The position numbers and the translations under genes are program-made. From Pelagomonas calceolata (Eukaryota > Sar > Pelagophyceae > Pelagomonadales > Pelagomonadaceae): a stretch of 64,000 nucleotides of DNA. The stretch is from NCBI GenBank assembly GCA_918797485.1, contig CAKKNE010000002.1, positions 5,670,501 through 5,734,500 on the forward strand. Reading direction: 5' to 3'. The notes under the pieces are model-generated. The model had not been told where the DNA came from and did not search any database. It worked only from the letters and a program-made list of their open reading frames with translations. Shown here in pieces: positions 25,394 through 34,653 of the stretch (position 1 is the stretch's first letter; each line of letters opens with the position of its first letter).

Positions 25394-26680
25394 ATGCCAG
25401 CAACAAATGGAATAATAGGACCGAGCCTCGCGAACTTCTGCGTGCAGTACAATTTCCAGGTTATAGCTATTGCGTTGGAAGTGGCGGCGCGCGTCACCCA
25501 CCAGCAGAGCTGGGTCGCGACGCAGAACATGTCGGTCATATTCGTAGGGTGCATCCTGGGCCAGTTCACGATGGGTTATGCTGGTGATTTGATCGGGCGG
25601 AGCCGCGCGCTGTCTCTCACACTTTGTATTGCGGCGGCGGGCGCAATTGGTAGTGCGGCGGCCTCGTGGGGCACGCCAGCGGCGATCTACGGCACGATTG
25701 TGGCCTTTAGGTTAGTCATCGGGTATGGCCTGGGCGGCGTGTATCCTCTGAGTGCGACGAAGGCCGCGGAGAGCGACGACGACGATGCAAATTCAATAGG
25801 GAGGACGGCCTGGGCCTTTTTCTGGCAAGGGCCGGGGATGTGCGCACCATATGTAGTAGCTATCATTCTGCGCGCTTGTTTGGCGTCGGACGCGCAAGCT
25901 TTGCAGTGGCGGCTGTTACTGGGCCTGGGCGCCGCGCCGGCGTTGCTGGCGATGGCCTTTTTGCGGGAGGACGCGCAAGAAGATCACGGGAGGGACGCGG
26001 CCGCGGCGGCCGCGGCCGCGAAGGCGCAAATTCAACGCGACGCCAAGACCAAGATTTTTTGGAGGCGCTTCGCGGGCTGCGGCGGGTCCTGGTTTCTGTA
26101 CGACGTGGCCCTGTACGGCACAACTTTATTGGGTCCAACTATCGTCGAGGACTGCTTCCGCGGGAAAAATAGTATACAGGACACGTCCTGGCAGCAGCTC
26201 GTGGGTTTGTCGTTCAACGTCCCCGCCATGCTGTTGAGCGTGGAACTGCTCAACCGCCAACGGATAACAGCTAAAAAACTGCAAATCGCGGGCTTTCTGC
26301 TGATGGCCTTCGCCTACGCGCTGTACGGCGTCCTGGACGCGGTACAGGTCAACGCGTGGGTCCTCTTCGCGGCCTACTGCTTCCTGAATTTTACATTATC
26401 TTTCGGACCCAACGTGACGACGTTCGTCCTCCCGGCGGCGACGTTCTCTGGCGATACAAAGTCGACGATGAACGGCTTGTGTGCGGCCCTCGGCAAGCTG
26501 GGCGCCGTTGTCGGGACGCAGGTGCTGCCTGTGCTCCTTGATCTCGGGCTGAGTTACGTGCTGGGCGCGTGTCTCGTCACGTGCGTCGCGGGCGCGCTGT
26601 TGACCCAAGTCTGCGTCGAGGCGAAGGCGTACGAGACCGTGTTGTTGGAGGCGGACGCGGGCGAGGGCGGCGTGGCATAA
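25394..26680 (+). CDS. MFS transporter, phosphate:H+ symporter (PHS/Pho84-like) type
   Basis: A 428-residue protein from the first ATG at 25394. About 12 membrane helices. Motifs: GYAGDLIGRSRALSLTL (MFS motif A), FRLVIGYGLGGVYPLSATKAAE (PHS signature after helix 4), FLYDVALYGTTLLGPTIV (helix 7) and FGPNVTTFVLPAATF (helix 11). A short central loop carries an Ala run. These fit the Pho84-like phosphate symporter group, acting in the plasma or organelle membrane. A histidine acid phosphatase lies 0.7 kb downstream on the same strand; a shared phosphate role is only suggestive. An in-frame extension upstream lacks ATG. Confidence 0.82.
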   Translation: MPATNGIIGPSLANFCVQYNFQVIAIALEVAARVTHQQSWVATQNMSVIFVGCILGQFTMGYAGDLIGRSRALSLTLCIAAAGAIGSAAASWGTPAAIYGTIVAFRLVIGYGLGGVYPLSATKAAESDDDDANSIGRTAWAFFWQGPGMCAPYVVAIILRACLASDAQALQWRLLLGLGAAPALLAMAFLREDAQEDHGRDAAAAAAAAKAQIQRDAKTKIFWRRFAGCGGSWFLYDVALYGTTLLGPTIVEDCFRGKNSIQDTSWQQLVGLSFNVPAMLLSVELLNRQRITAKKLQIAGFLLMAFAYALYGVLDAVQVNAWVLFAAYCFLNFTLSFGPNVTTFVLPAATFSGDTKSTMNGLCAALGKLGAVVGTQVLPVLLDLGLSYVLGACLVTCVAGALLTQVCVEAKAYETVLLEADAGEGGVA

Positions 26681-26715
26681 ATGTGTGTTCTGTATTAGTC
26701 AGGGGGTTGGGGGTT

Positions 26716-27038
26716 CTACTCCTTCTTCTCGCAGCACTTCGGGTCGAAGCACCCGTTCACGGCTCTTGTGTAGCTGCCGGATCTCGGTCGCTCGTCGCCG
26801 CCGTGGGCGGGGTGGTACAGCTCGCTCCCGATCTTCATCGCGAACGGCAGGAGGGGCACCCACTCGCCCCGCACGACGTCCCAGTTGTTGATAGTCGACC
26901 GCGTTTTATTCTCGTCGCGCACTTCTGCCGCGGCGGGACGAGGTACATCACGATCCGGACGATGCCGCCCAACGCTCGAAAGAGCAGGGCGAGGATGATA
27001 AAGTATATAAACCAGGTGACAATTTTGCTCCACACCAT
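26716..27038 (-). CDS. Small membrane protein, frame broken once
   Basis: The ATG at 27038 opens MVWSKIVTWFIYFIILALLFRALGG, one strong transmembrane helix, and IVRIVMYLV. Near 26940 coding potential passes to another frame: AAEVRDENKTRSTINNWDVVRGEWVPLLPFAMKIGSELYHPAHGG...NGCFDPKCCEKKE, stop at 26716. Both parts show strong GC3. No GT-AG intron of reasonable size joins them, so a one-base deletion or sequencing error is likely. Function is unknown. It converges on the phosphate-type transporter gene (35 bp between stops). Confidence 0.5.
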
Positions 27039-27058
27039 GATCACGAGGCTGCCTTTTT

Positions 27059-27175
27059 CTCGACGTCTCCGTCGGCAACGCGCACGTCGGCCGCGGCGTC
27101 GGGCCGCGCAAGGCCCTGGCCAAGGAGAACGCGGCGGCGCTCGCGCTCCGAGCCCTCGCGCGCGGCTCGCACTAG
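27059..27175 (+). pseudogene. Remnant of a double-stranded RNA-binding domain
   Basis: 38 codons ending in TAG: VGNAHVGRGVGPRKALAKEN followed by AAALALRALARG. This matches the C-terminal half of a dsRBD (G-x-G-x-s-KKxAxxxAAxxAL). No start codon precedes it in frame, and the TGA just upstream closes the frame. It overlaps the 5' flank of the small membrane protein on the other strand. It could be a terminal exon, but no host gene is left nearby. Confidence 0.4.
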
Positions 27176-27215
27176 GTCGGCCCGCCCCACTGTTATACAC
27201 ATCTCTCCTTTATAA

Positions 27216-27244
27216 CCTAGCGGCTTGTAAGACACTAGCAAGCA
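27216..27244 (-). promoter_or_regulatory. Promoter-type CTAGTG/CGCTAG module, copy 6 (reversed)
   Basis: On the minus strand GCTTGCTAGTGTCTTAC, then AAGCCGCTAGG. It lies 154 bp upstream of the acid phosphatase ATG, in the reverse orientation to that gene, so the element seems to tolerate either orientation. Confidence 0.5.
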
Positions 27245-27397
27245 AGCAGGCTGCGCCGCGAGCTTAAAAATAGCACCAAGGGAAATACAGAATACTGCTC
27301 TCTGATTCACGTATCAAAACGTGCACACGCGCCGCAACCACTGCGATACCTCGCGCCGCAGCACTGCATCCGCAACCACTGCGACAGACAGCACACA

Positions 27398-28864
27398 ATG
27401 CGCGTCCTCGCCTGCATCCTGCTCGGCGCCGCGCGAGCCGACGAGATGACCGGCGCCATCTATGTCTCCAGGCACGGCGTCCGCTCGCCCTACCCGCCGG
27501 GCGGCACGGGCTGGCCGGCGCACGGCCAGAGCTGGGAGGCCTGGACGAGCGCGCCCGTGAAGCGCGCCGCGGAGTTCGGCATGACGGACCACGCGTTCAA
27601 GACGCAGGAGCTCACGGCGCACGGCAAGACCTTGGTGAAGCCCCTCGGCGCGTCCGCGCGCGAGGCCTGGGCCGCCGCCGGGCTCGAGCTCGATTGTGAG
27701 AGAGTCAAAACCTACGCGGACGACTCGACGCGGGACGTGCAGACGGCTAAACTCTGGCTCGAGGGCCTCGGCTGCGCTGAGAATCACGTGGACGTGGCCA
27801 ACGGCAGTTTACCAGAGATGGTCCCGATACTGAGTGATGACTTCGTGCAGCCGAACGGTATCTGTAAGGTGGCGACGGAGGGCCAGGCCCGGGGTAGATT
27901 TGGAGGCGACGTGGATGCGCTGACGGCGGCGCACGCGGTTGGTATTGACGAGGTCCAGGCGGCGCTGGAGATGCCGTCGGACGCGGACGCTTGTATAGAT
28001 CTGCCCGACGACGTCGAGTGCGCTATAGCATCATTTCCTTACCAATACGACGCGATGCCGTGGCACGGCCTGTTTGGGGGGCCCCTCTACTACGCGCAGT
28101 ACTTCGCCGAGAGCTGGATGTTCGAGTACCTTTCAGGTTTAGACGACTTCGCCAATCATAAGCTCACGCCGGAGGAATTGGTGCGGTTATATGGGTTGCA
28201 CGTGGCGATCATGGGCTTCGCGTCGAACTATTTCAACAGCCGCGCTTTGGGGAGCGCGCTGCTCGCCTACGTCGCCGTGTCCGCCCGGGAAATAGTGAGG
28301 GGCCACCCCGAAAACGTGAGGGCGCTCTTTGCCCACGACACGAACATTTTGTACCTGCGGCACTTGTTGGATCTGGACTGGATCGCCACGGGCTGGCCCA
28401 TGCACGCCGCTCCCACGGGCGGCGCTTTGGTGTTTGAGGTGCGCGGCCAGGCCGTGCGCACGGTCTTCCGGGCCCAGTCGCCGCAGTCCCAGCACTCGGG
28501 CGAGGGCACCGTGGACGAGGCCGTGTTGGTTATTCCGGCGTGCGGCGTGGAGCTGTGCCCCGTCGAGGATTTTGTCAGGGTCGTCGCCGAAGCTGTGGAC
28601 GCGGACTGCCTACCCGCGGAGCTGCGCGACGCGCTCATCCGCGGCGTCTCGGTCCGCGAGGACGTGTGCACGGGCATGCGCCCGTGGCTCATGGTCCTCG
28701 GGGCATTCTTATCTGCCGCGGGCGGGGCGTTCATCGCGATAGCCGCGGAGCGGCGCAAGCGGGCGCCGTCCGCGGCGTCGCTCCTCCAAGCGAGTCGGCG
28801 CGCCGACCAGCAGGAGGGCCTCGCGCTCGTCGAGAGCAATCCCCTATCACCAGACGGGGTGTAA
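27398..28864 (+). CDS. Histidine acid phosphatase, type I membrane protein
   Basis: A 488-residue protein. Signal peptide MRVLACILLGAARA. The catalytic RHGxRxP motif is RHGVRSP at 25-31 and the proton-donor HD pair is in ALFAHDTNILYLRHLL (about residue 310). Several Cys suggest disulfides. A C-terminal helix (WLMVLGAFLSAAGGAFIAIA) followed by RRKR predicts a membrane anchor with a short cytoplasmic tail. The family hydrolyses phosphomonoesters, including phytate, at acid pH outside the cell or in the vacuole. Promoter modules lie upstream (27216) and downstream (28881). The ATG at 27398 gives the signal peptide. Confidence 0.88.
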   Translation: MRVLACILLGAARADEMTGAIYVSRHGVRSPYPPGGTGWPAHGQSWEAWTSAPVKRAAEFGMTDHAFKTQELTAHGKTLVKPLGASAREAWAAAGLELDCERVKTYADDSTRDVQTAKLWLEGLGCAENHVDVANGSLPEMVPILSDDFVQPNGICKVATEGQARGRFGGDVDALTAAHAVGIDEVQAALEMPSDADACIDLPDDVECAIASFPYQYDAMPWHGLFGGPLYYAQYFAESWMFEYLSGLDDFANHKLTPEELVRLYGLHVAIMGFASNYFNSRALGSALLAYVAVSAREIVRGHPENVRALFAHDTNILYLRHLLDLDWIATGWPMHAAPTGGALVFEVRGQAVRTVFRAQSPQSQHSGEGTVDEAVLVIPACGVELCPVEDFVRVVAEAVDADCLPAELRDALIRGVSVREDVCTGMRPWLMVLGAFLSAAGGAFIAIAAERRKRAPSAASLLQASRRADQQEGLALVESNPLSPDGV

Positions 28865-28880
28865 ACATGTGTGTGAAACT

Positions 28881-28905
28881 TCCTAGTGCCTTACATTACG
28901 CTAGC
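28881..28905 (+). promoter_or_regulatory. Promoter-type CTAGTG/CGCTAG module, copy 7
   Basis: TCCTAGTGCCTTAC, then ATTACGCTAGC. It lies in the tandem spacer 139 bp upstream of the FHA-WDR70 ATG and 17 bp after the phosphatase stop, so it is tied to the downstream gene. Confidence 0.5.
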
Positions 28906-29043
28906 TAACTCTGCCTCTGGGAGCCAGTCGAGCGAGGGAACGCGCTACGGGCCGTAAATAGACGAAAGCTGTTCATTGTGCAGCGCTTCTGATCGATCCG
29001 GACCCAGCCCTACATCGCTGCTTAACGTGTCGGCGCACAGACC

Positions 29044-31392
29044 ATGGACATGCCTCCGCCGCCGCCGCGGGCGCCCCCAGCAGCCAAACCACAACAACCC
29101 GAGGACGACCTCTCCTGGGCGGTCACGCCGCCGCCGCCCTTCCACTCCTTGGAACACTTCAAGGACGGATCATTAGCCGGCACGACGACCCTCGACAAAA
29201 AAGTAATCACCGTAGGCCGCGACGCGGACGCGGACCTGACGATCCTCCACCCGACAGCTAGTAGAAGGCACGCATCTCTGGTAAATGGAGCGGACCGCCA
29301 GCTCTTCCTGGTTGCAAAAGACACGCGCTACGGGACGACGCTCAACGGCCAGACGTGTGCACCCGGTGCAAAGCTCAGACTTGAAAACGGCGCCCAGATC
29401 CGCTTCGCGCTGTCGTCGAGAACGTACGTCGTGCGCCTCGCGACGGCCCGGGATCCCTCACAAACGCCGCTCGCCGAGGCCGCGCTACCGACTTCCTTCG
29501 GCCGCCGCGAGAAGGTCGCACAGCCGAAGCCGGACAACCACCAAAAACGAAAAGCCGACGGCGACGCCGACGCCGCGCGCCAGGCCCTCGCGGAGCGGCG
29601 CGCGAAGCGCAAGGCCGAGATCGACGCGATGACGCGGGACATGGTCTCGTCGACACCATCGTATAATGCGCCCGTCGTCGCCGAAGAGGAACCGGTAGAG
29701 GAGGAGGAACCGGAAGAGGAGGCGACCGACGCCGACGCCGTCGCCGCGCTGACGAAGCGCTGGCAGCTGCCGGTGTCTCACGAGGCGCGGTTGCAGCCCG
29801 CCTCCAAGGCCGTCTCGGCCATCGCGAGCGACCCGGCGGGCGGCCGCGTCATCGTGGGTTCTCTAGACTACAAGGTGCGGTTATATGATTTTGGTGGCAT
29901 GGACCGGAGGCATCGGCCGTTCCGGGAAATAGAGCCGGACGAAGGGCATCCCATCGTGGCATTGTCGTACTCGCCGACGGGCGATCGGTTTCTGTGCTGC
30001 ACCGGGTCGGCGCAACCGAAGATCTTCCAGAGGGACGGCCAGCACCTACTGACGTTCAATAGGGGAGACCCGTACGTGACGGACATGGCGCGGACGACGG
30101 GCCACGTGACGATCGTGACGGGCGGCCAGTGGCACCCGCACGAGAAGATGCAGTGCTTGACTTCTGGGATGGATGGGTCTTTGAGAATATGGGATCTCTG
30201 TGGAAAGACCGGTCTGAGAGATTTCCTGTTATGTGACCATACGATACGAGTGAGAGACAAAGGAGCGAGAAAAGTAGCCGCCACGGCGTGTTGCTATTCG
30301 CCCGACGGCCGAAAAGTCGCGTGCGGCGCCGCCGACGGCTCGGTGCAGATTTGGCAGCTGAAGGGCCGAGCCCACAATTACCTGCGGCCGGACGCGTGTG
30401 CGAGAACAGCACACAGACCGTCGACGGACGCTTCGGGAGCGGTCGTTTCTTGTGTCCAGTTCTCGCCCGACGGTCGTTCAATAGCGTCGAGGGCGGACGA
30501 CGGCTTCATCAGAGTCTGGGACGTGCGCAAATTGTCCAAGTCGCAACCGGTCTGCGAGTTCGCTGGGATAGAGCCGCGCGGGCTGACGGCGAACCTGGCC
30601 TGGCGGCCCGACGGCGCCGTGCTGTGTGCCGGCGCCGCAGGTGCTTCTAAGAACGACCCCGGGCGCCTCAGTTTCTTCTCGGTCGGCGGTGATGCCCACG
30701 AGGTGCATAGAGATGCGGGCGGCTACCGTCCTTTGGTCTCGTTAGGAGGGTGCGCGAAAGGCGCTGACGTTTGTGTATTATGGCACGAGCGCATAAGACA
30801 CGTCTTCGTGGGCGGTTCTGATGGATCTGTGAGAGCATTATATGATCCAGCATTGTCGAAGAACGGCGCCTTACTCAGTGTAAAGCGCGACCACGCGCCG
30901 CGCAAGTTCTTGACGAGCGACACGTCGCACGTCGACGCTTCGTCAATAGTGAATCCCAATGCTTTGCCGATGTACCGCAACGACGACGCGTTTCGATCTA
31001 GAGGCCGCTACGCGAAGACGCGCAACTCGCAGACGCTGTCCAAGAAGCCGGACCCGCCGCTGGCGCAGGGCCAGCAGGGCCGCAACGAGGGCGCGCGCAC
31101 GACGTTCTGCCAGACGTTCCTCGAGAACGAGCTCGCGCAGGGGCCCGGCAACATCCGCAACGAGGACCCGCGCGAGGCGCTGCTCAAGTACGCGAACGAG
31201 GAACCCATATTTAGGACGAATGCGACGTTCTACCGGGATAGTGGAGGCGCGCGGCGCGACCTCGCGCAAGACACGCTCGAGGCGGCCGAATCCAAATTCG
31301 TCGAGGACCAGAAGCAGCTCATGGACCGGAACCCATCTCGTGTGATTCGGGACGCACGGAAGAAGCCTGATGGGAAGCAGGGGGGGAGCTAG
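29044..31392 (+). CDS. FHA-domain fused to WDR70-like WD40 protein
   Basis: A 782-residue protein. The FHA domain is at about 45-125: VITVGRDADADLTILHPTAS, RRHASLVNG, RYGTTLNGQ with the usual GR, SxxH and N residues that bind phosphothreonine. An acidic linker (EEEPVEEEEPEEEA) is followed by WD40 repeats: AIASDPAGGRVIVGSLDYKV, GHVTIVTGGQWHPHEKMQCL, DGSLRIWDL, ACCYSPDGRKVACGAADGSV. The GGMDRRHRPFRE and PGNIRNEDPREALLKYANEE segments are specific for WDR70 (yeast Wdr70/GAD1), which works with CUL4-DDB1 in H2B ubiquitination at DNA breaks. FHA is not part of known WDR70 proteins, so the fusion is notable. One exon; the ATG at 29044 has a good context (ACCATGG). Confidence 0.85.
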   Translation: MDMPPPPPRAPPAAKPQQPEDDLSWAVTPPPPFHSLEHFKDGSLAGTTTLDKKVITVGRDADADLTILHPTASRRHASLVNGADRQLFLVAKDTRYGTTLNGQTCAPGAKLRLENGAQIRFALSSRTYVVRLATARDPSQTPLAEAALPTSFGRREKVAQPKPDNHQKRKADGDADAARQALAERRAKRKAEIDAMTRDMVSSTPSYNAPVVAEEEPVEEEEPEEEATDADAVAALTKRWQLPVSHEARLQPASKAVSAIASDPAGGRVIVGSLDYKVRLYDFGGMDRRHRPFREIEPDEGHPIVALSYSPTGDRFLCCTGSAQPKIFQRDGQHLLTFNRGDPYVTDMARTTGHVTIVTGGQWHPHEKMQCLTSGMDGSLRIWDLCGKTGLRDFLLCDHTIRVRDKGARKVAATACCYSPDGRKVACGAADGSVQIWQLKGRAHNYLRPDACARTAHRPSTDASGAVVSCVQFSPDGRSIASRADDGFIRVWDVRKLSKSQPVCEFAGIEPRGLTANLAWRPDGAVLCAGAAGASKNDPGRLSFFSVGGDAHEVHRDAGGYRPLVSLGGCAKGADVCVLWHERIRHVFVGGSDGSVRALYDPALSKNGALLSVKRDHAPRKFLTSDTSHVDASSIVNPNALPMYRNDDAFRSRGRYAKTRNSQTLSKKPDPPLAQGQQGRNEGARTTFCQTFLENELAQGPGNIRNEDPREALLKYANEEPIFRTNATFYRDSGGARRDLAQDTLEAAESKFVEDQKQLMDRNPSRVIRDARKKPDGKQGGS

Positions 31393-31512
31393 GACTTTCC
31401 TTGTCAATGTCTACTCACACCGGGGCGCGCCCGGCTCTCCGCGTTTAGGAACCCCCGCGCGATAGCTGCGGACACCAAACAATGCTTACAAACTTGAACC
31501 GTGACACGCGCG

Positions 31513-32316
31513 CTATTCACTTCTCTCCTCCTTGACCTCCTCCGCGTCCGCGTCGGGGGCGGCGGGGCCGTCCGCGTCGTAGCGCCGCGAGTACCGCGTG
31601 AACCGGGGGATCCAGGCGAAGATGGGCGACGGCGGCACGTTGCCCGGTGATTTCACGGGCGACGCCCTCCGCTGCAGGAACTCCTGGAAGCGGCCCGCGA
31701 AGCCGCGGCGCGGCGCGGACGCGGGCGGTGTCGCCGCGGGCGGCGTCGCCGCGGCGTCGGCCGCCGCGGCCTCGACCGACGCCGAAAGCACCGGCGCGGC
31801 CGCGGCAGGGTTCGGCGGCGCCTTGCGCACGGGTCGGGGGCGCGTCCGCCGCGCCTTCGGCCGCGCCAGCGGCGCCGGCACCGACGTCGACGTGACGTCG
31901 GCCGTGAACTCGGGCAGAGCATCGCCGCGGGCCGGCTCGGTCCAGCTCGCGGCCGTCCCGCTGCGCCGCGCCGCGGCCCGCCGCAGGAGCGACCGCGGCG
32001 TGTCGACGACGACGCTCCAGACGTTGCGCAGCGCGTCCGCGAGCGGCGACACGGGCGACCGCCGCACTTCGGGTGCGGGCGGCGGCAGCACCGGCTTCTG
32101 AATCGGCGGTGGGCGCACCGGCTTCCCGAGCGGTGCGCGGACGGGCGGCAGGGCGCGCGGCGCGCTCGGCGCGCTTGGCGCGTCGGGCGGCAGCGGCAGC
32201 GCGTCGGCCGGCGGGCGCGGCCGTGTGATCACCGGTTTAAGGTTGGGCTCAGCTTGTTTGTGGTCCGCGAGGTCGTCGCCCGCGTCGATCTTGAGACGCA
32301 CTTTGCGGCTCGCCAT
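31513..32316 (-). CDS. Proline/alanine-rich protein of unknown function
   Basis: A 267-residue protein: MASRKVRLKIDAGDDLADHK, then a low-complexity Pro/Ala/Arg region with PPRPPP-like blocks, a middle LADALRNVWSVVVDTPRSLL, and a C-terminal RRGFAGRFQEFLQRRASPV and PSPIFAWIPRFTRYSRRYDA. No domain is recognised. Codon third positions are GC-rich and the ATG has stops upstream, which supports a real gene. It may be a disordered scaffold or linker protein. Confidence 0.5.
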   Translation of the reverse strand: MASRKVRLKIDAGDDLADHKQAEPNLKPVITRPRPPADALPLPPDAPSAPSAPRALPPVRAPLGKPVRPPPIQKPVLPPPAPEVRRSPVSPLADALRNVWSVVVDTPRSLLRRAAARRSGTAASWTEPARGDALPEFTADVTSTSVPAPLARPKARRTRPRPVRKAPPNPAAAAPVLSASVEAAAADAAATPPAATPPASAPRRGFAGRFQEFLQRRASPVKSPGNVPPSPIFAWIPRFTRYSRRYDADGPAAPDADAEEVKEERSE

Positions 32317-32775
32317 GGTGTCAACGGCCGGGCAGCCCAGCCGCGCTGCCCCACGACCGTCGCGTGAGTGCGTTTTGGTACAGCGCTTTTACAAAACTTT
32401 GGGAGTCTCCAACTGAACTGTGAGTGCAAAAAAAGTCCCTCTTGGCCGGAGGACTCCCATTTGCACTTGGAAACATCTCCTTTGGTGTCCTCGATGAGTC
32501 TGGCTACTAGCGTTTAAGCCCTCTAGCTCTCCGAGGCGCGTTCGTCGTCACACGCGCGCTGCCATTCAAGCGGTGATACGCCTCGTAGTTAGCGTATTTA
32601 TACGCATTGCTGCGCATTTCACCGCAGGATTGCAGTCTGCGCTAATACAGCAGAGTAGCTCACATTAGATTAGCTGGCCAGATCAAAGCCGCACAAGGCG
32701 CTTCGCTCAGCGGTACAGCAGAGTAGCTCACATTAGCTGCCAGGATCAAAGCCTGCCGCACAAGGGCGCCTCGCA
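32317..32775. other. Divergent spacer with a 68-bp direct repeat
   Basis: 459 bp. TACAGCAGAGTAGCTCACAT begins two copies at 32646 and 32714 (period 68 bp); the second copy ends at the start codon of the HlyIII-like gene. A weak look-alike of the promoter module is near 32502-32529 (GGCTACTAGCGTTTAAG). No gene is seen. Confidence 0.6.
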
Positions 32776-33522
32776 ATGAAAAAGAGCGACGAAACGGCTT
32801 CAGCCAGCTACTGGCGCGAACAGATCCCCTGGTACCCGAGCACCGTCTTCGGCCCGTACCGCCTCCGCGGCTACTCGCGGCGCGAGCTGGTTGCTGATGG
32901 AGTTGTGCACGCGGCAGGCTGCGTGCTCGGATTAGCAGCTGCGGCACTCCTCATCCCCCGCGCCATCGCCGTGGCGACGCCCGCGCCGCTCGCGGCCGGC
33001 CTCGGTCTCTACGCGCTCTCGCTCGTTTGTATGCTGTTCTGCAGCGCGACGTTCAACATGATGGTCGCGACCTGGAAGAAGTCGACCTGGGAGCTCCAGC
33101 TGGCCGACCACCTCGGCATCCTCCTTCTCATAGCTGGCACGTACACGCCGTTCATGCTGCACGCTTGCAGCCCGCGCGTCCTCGCCTTCGTCTGGCTCGT
33201 CGGCCTCGTCTCCTTCGCCGCGAAGGCGTCCAAGTCGCCTCTCGACGTCGTCCAGCTCCACGTGCCGTGTTTTCTGGCGATGGGCTGGGCCTGCACGATG
33301 ACGTGGACGGCGGTGTCACAGACGATAACGCCCTGGGCGATTCGGCGCCTGGTCGTCGGCGGCTGCCTCTACACGGGAGGCCTCGTGCCCTGGGCCTGCA
33401 ACGGCCTCGAGTTCCACAACGCCATCTGGCACGTCTGCGTGCTGGCGGCGTCGGCCGTCTTCTACTCAGTCGTCTACCACGAGCTCGCGCTGCCGCCGGC
33501 GGCGTGTGCCGGGCTCCTGTGA
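32776..33522 (+). CDS. Hemolysin III/PAQR family membrane protein
   Basis: A 248-residue protein with seven hydrophobic segments. Family motifs: ELVADGVVHAAGCVLG (helix 1), FCSATFNMM, DHLGILLLIAGTYTPFML (helix 3 core) and FHNAIWHVCVLAA (last helix). The conserved His/Asp/Ser set forms the metal-dependent hydrolase-like site of the PAQR/HlyIII fold; here S-x-x-N replaces the usual S-x-x-x-H in helix 2. Eukaryotic members include adiponectin and progestin receptors and Golgi regulators; the bacterial name is historical. The ATG at 32776 abuts the second copy of a 68-bp repeat. Confidence 0.8.
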   Translation: MKKSDETASASYWREQIPWYPSTVFGPYRLRGYSRRELVADGVVHAAGCVLGLAAAALLIPRAIAVATPAPLAAGLGLYALSLVCMLFCSATFNMMVATWKKSTWELQLADHLGILLLIAGTYTPFMLHACSPRVLAFVWLVGLVSFAAKASKSPLDVVQLHVPCFLAMGWACTMTWTAVSQTITPWAIRRLVVGGCLYTGGLVPWACNGLEFHNAIWHVCVLAASAVFYSVVYHELALPPAACAGLL

Positions 33523-33595
33523 ACATACGTCGCGTCGTCGTCGTCCGTCTCCTCCGTCCTGTGAACATTGAAGCTGTGTAAATATAACAAGACAA

Positions 33596-34528
33596 TTACG
33601 TAACAACCGCACGAGTGTTCGCCGGCGCGACGGGCAGCGCGCTCGCCTCGGCGACGGCGGCGGCCCAGAGCCGGTCGACCTGGCCGTCGGGGGCGTCGGC
33701 AAGCATCGCGGCGTAAGCCGCGCGGCCTGGTGCCAGCAGCGCCTCGACGCCGCAATCCAGGAGGCCGATGGCGTCGAGCGCGTCCGATAAGTCAGGGGCG
33801 ACGGCGTCGGCGAGGCCCCGAACGCCCTTCGCCCGGTCGCGTGGAGCAGGTGCGGGCGGCGGCTTGGGTGCGGCGGCTTCGAAGAGCACATCGGTCCGCA
33901 AGACCAACTTGGTGCCGGCGACGACAGGAGCACCGCTATGCCATAGGTCGTGCTCGAAGAGCACGACGCGGCCGCGGGCCGGCGCGACGGCGGCGAAGCG
34001 TTTCGCTTCCGTAGTGTCCTCGTAGAGCGTCGCGCCGCCCTCGAAGTTATCCGCATCGTTGAGATAGAGCAACACAGTAACAAGGGACCGGTGACGACCA
34101 CAGTCTGTTGGCACTTCGCGGTCAAAATGACTTTCGAAGCGGTCGCCGGGCCGGTAGCGGAGCAGCCTCAAACGCTCGTTGAGGCCAAAGGGTTCGCCTA
34201 GGCCGCGCGCCGCCGCCCACGCGGCCACCGCCGCGCCGCCGCCGCCGGCGAGCAGCGATTGCCACAGCCGCTCCGCGAAACCGGGATCGCGCCAGGCGGC
34301 CAGTTGGTAGCGGCGCGGGTTCTGTAGTGCCACGGCCGCGCCCGTCTTCGACGCCTCGTTGTCCGCGGCTTGCGTAATGTATTTCAGAGCGGGCGCGCCG
34401 CGCGCCACGAGCGCAGCGCAGTCGGCGGCGTCGACGACGCTATCTACATAGACGCACAAGCATTCATTCGTTGGCCGGCCGTCGCGATGAATGCGTGCTG
34501 GCAGGCTGACACTGTGGGCGGACTGCAT
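33596..34528 (-). CDS. Prolyl 4-hydroxylase-like 2-oxoglutarate/Fe(II) dioxygenase
   Basis: A 310-residue protein. The P4Hc core lies at about 115-215: RLRLLRYRPGDRFESHFDRE (first Fe ligands H and D), RSLVTVLLYLND, FEGGATLYED, then RGRVVLFEHDLWHSGAPVVA (third ligand His) and TKLVLRTDVLF with the Lys/Arg that holds 2-oxoglutarate. The H-x-D...H triad is complete. The C-terminal third is Ala/Pro-rich with no domain. No signal peptide is evident, so it is cytosolic or nuclear; substrates of such enzymes include ribosomal and hydroxyproline-rich proteins. A promoter module lies 126 bp upstream. Confidence 0.85.
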   Translation of the reverse strand: MQSAHSVSLPARIHRDGRPTNECLCVYVDSVVDAADCAALVARGAPALKYITQAADNEASKTGAAVALQNPRRYQLAAWRDPGFAERLWQSLLAGGGGAAVAAWAAARGLGEPFGLNERLRLLRYRPGDRFESHFDREVPTDCGRHRSLVTVLLYLNDADNFEGGATLYEDTTEAKRFAAVAPARGRVVLFEHDLWHSGAPVVAGTKLVLRTDVLFEAAAPKPPPAPAPRDRAKGVRGLADAVAPDLSDALDAIGLLDCGVEALLAPGRAAYAAMLADAPDGQVDRLWAAAVAEASALPVAPANTRAVVT

Positions 34529-34653
34529 ACTCTGCGATTACGCAAGCAGTGATCTCAGGACTGCGTTCGCGTGATCGCATGCAGAAATGCTACCGCTGCG
34601 ACCTGTTGGCCGCCCTCCAACAGCAAGGTAGGGTGCATACGCAACTCGGCGTC

